Of a stretch of 64,000 nt of DNA, positions 63,201-64,000 are shown in pieces. The notes under the pieces are model-generated. The model saw nothing but the letters and a program-made list of their open reading frames with translations, was not told the DNA's origin and searched no databases. The DNA comes from Zerene cesonia. Taxonomy: Eukaryota; Arthropoda; Insecta; Lepidoptera; Pieridae. The position numbers and the translations under genes were made by a program. The stretch is taken from assembly GCF_012273895.1 (NCBI RefSeq), contig NW_024045132.1:1178001-1242000 (forward strand), written 5' to 3'. Every line of letters starts with the position of its first letter. Position 1 is the first letter of the stretch.

Positions 63201-63655
63201 TGCACGTTGAAGAATGGTATAGGGATGTATGTATGTAGTATATATATGTAAAATCTGAAAAAACACCTTATCATCACCATACCAATTGAAGTTGAAGACA
63301 TTAGTTTATTATTGTTATTAATAAGTATAATTCATACAATTAATCACAACTGCGATTTACTTACAATTTATTAATTAAATTTACAATTTACTTACATCTA
63401 TTCATTTAAATTCAACTGTCCAATCCAATAGCACTGTACCAAAGAAATATATAAATGTGCTTGAGAAAACAAAGTATTAGTTATAGATTTTTACAGTATT
63501 ATTGTTTTTTTTTTCTCACATACAGTCCGCCCTTATTGCCGCAGCAGCGTCAGTAATAGGCGTCGGTTCAGATATCGCCGGCTCCCTCCGGTTGCCACCC
63601 ATGTTCAATGGTATTTTTGGACACAAACCCACACCTCATCTTTGGTCTATTAAAG
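60110..63655 (+). CDS. FAAH2: Fatty-acid amide hydrolase 2-like, 5' half (exons 60110-60286, 61096-61315, 62605-62822, 63526-63655)
   Basis: Spliced, the four exons give 247 residues plus one base, and the gene runs off the window. It belongs to the amidase signature family, which uses a Ser-cisSer-Lys triad. Counting from the Met at 60110, the triad is visible as K126 (VPMTVKES), S200 (first serine of GGSSGGE) and S224 (GSDIAGS). The 24-residue gap between the two serines equals that of vertebrate FAAH. A hydrophobic segment at residues 6-30 followed by basic residues and a PPP turn suggests an N-terminal membrane anchor, with the catalytic domain starting near residue 43. FAAH-type enzymes hydrolyse fatty-acid amides at membranes; the insect substrate is not known from sequence. 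Insect relatives are about 510-540 residues, so roughly half is missing. The Met at 60110 (or 60113, with A at -3) puts the lysine where the family has it (about 130). An upstream exon could move the start to 58377. Confidence 0.9.
60287..61095 (+). other. FAAH2-like intron between anchor exon and lysine exon
   Basis: An intron of 809 bp, AT-rich, with GTGTGT and CAG borders. I see no repeat family or open frame of note inside it. Confidence 0.8.
61096..61315 (+). CDS. FAAH2-like exon with the catalytic lysine
   Basis: It follows an AATTTTCAG acceptor and ends at a GTAAGT donor after the first base of a glycine codon (phase 1). The peptide begins ITSEAVVSAYIDR and contains VNPYINAIVEPRYDVALKEA, a helical segment typical of the amidase domain start. 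It then has FPLLGVPMTVKES, in which the lysine is the general base of the triad. Reading is unbroken, with codon use unlike the AT-rich surroundings. Confidence 0.93.
62375..62401. repeat. TAAA microsatellite in an intron
   Basis: Six to seven uninterrupted AATA units next to a Helitron remnant. Confidence 0.85.
62403..62575 (-). mobile_element. Decayed Helitron-like element beside the exon 4 acceptor
   Basis: GCTCAGGGCTTCGCCCGAGA marks the 3' hairpin region and TGCGTTGCGACATGAAAGAA the 5' part, as in the 19819 copy. It abuts a TAAA microsatellite. Confidence 0.55.
62605..62822 (+). CDS. FAAH2-like exon with the GGSSGGE motif
   Basis: The acceptor is TACTTCAG; the first two bases complete the glycine codon begun in the previous exon. 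The peptide includes ADIVRLAREAGAIPIAVTN and NPYDQKRTTGGSSGGE, the most conserved block of the family. Its first serine bridges lysine and nucleophile. The exon ends exactly after the GAG of GGE (phase 0) at a GTCAGT donor. The region is GC-richer than the flanking introns, as expected for a conserved exon. Confidence 0.95.
62823..63525 (+). other. FAAH2-like intron before the serine exon
   Basis: An intron of 703 bp bounded by GTCAGT and a strong polypyrimidine tract with ACAG. Nothing else is recognisable. Confidence 0.8.
63526..63655 (+). CDS. FAAH2-like exon with the nucleophilic serine
   Basis: A long pyrimidine tract and ACATACAG precede it, and it ends in phase 1 at a GTAAAT donor. 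The peptide runs SALIAAAASVIGVGSDIAGS and continues LRLPPMFNGIFGHKPTP, the signature that carries the acyl-enzyme serine. Relatives usually read KPTPG(V/I)VS; here the residue after KPTP is histidine, followed by leucine and tryptophan, a local departure near the exon end. The next exon is not present before base 64000. Confidence 0.93.
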
Positions 63656-64000
63656 GTAAATATAGGAGTAAGGTTTTCTCAGTTAAAGCAACTCTCGTTA
63701 GATGGCGTGCTTTTTCGTCTAGAGAATGGAATCCTCTGTATTTATAATGGCTGATTTTTCAATCTTTAGTTTAAAACTATTCATCGAATATCGTATTAAA
63801 CAACGAGTTCTCAATTTTTTCTATATGCATACCTTTTAAAACTATGCTTTTTGTGTAATTTTTTATTATCGTGAAAATGTAATAGATTTCATTCTAATAT
63901 TAAATTGAGAGAAATGAGGCAGAGATAAAGTTTCGTAAATGTTATAATCTTGCCCTCTACCTAGTATAATAACTCAAATAGAACTAAACTTCACTTAACT
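63656..64000 (+). other. Start of the next FAAH2-like intron
   Basis: AT-rich sequence after the GTAAAT donor. I find no following exon, so the gene continues past the window end. Confidence 0.7.

Overview
The window is AT-rich, intron-bearing eukaryotic DNA. It is packed with short non-autonomous transposons whose ends and sequence are typical of butterflies and moths: many Helitron-like copies that start TC, end CTAG and sit between A and T; a tRNA-headed SINE; and a retroposon of about 320 bp that ends in ...CCGCTATGACAT(A)n. Species cannot be named from the sequence alone. This is an insect nuclear scaffold, almost certainly lepidopteran, so bacterial features such as operons, ribosome binding sites and CRISPR arrays do not apply.

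Only one gene can be identified with confidence. The right end (about 58.4-63.7 kb, plus strand) holds the 5' half of a fatty-acid amide hydrolase 2-like gene of the amidase signature family. Four exons with clean GT/AG junctions and matching phases encode a hydrophobic N-terminus, the catalytic lysine, the GGSSGGE motif with the bridging serine, and the GSDIAGS motif with the nucleophilic serine. The C-terminal half lies beyond base 64000. A fifth, upstream exon (58377-58592) is possible but uncertain, so the true start codon is open.

The first 58 kb contain no recognisable cellular protein gene. They could be intergenic space or a large intron of a gene outside the window. They hold roughly two dozen transposon remnants, decayed fragments of non-LTR retrotransposon coding sequence, perfect short hairpins, diverged direct repeats, a few GC/CpG-rich islands that stand out from the background, and three assembly gaps (1000, 83 and 1000 N). 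The first gap is flanked on both sides by the same 77 bp, which points to an assembly overlap or a collapsed tandem repeat. The third gap cuts through a Helitron whose 3' hairpin and CTAG end survive.

I did not find a convincing undescribed biological system. The most useful leads are the assembly anomaly with its G-quadruplex motif, transposon remnants lying within about 40 bp of two splice acceptors of the hydrolase gene, a local tandem duplication of a Helitron with its flanks, and one coding-like open frame (45.2-45.5 kb) that I cannot identify.
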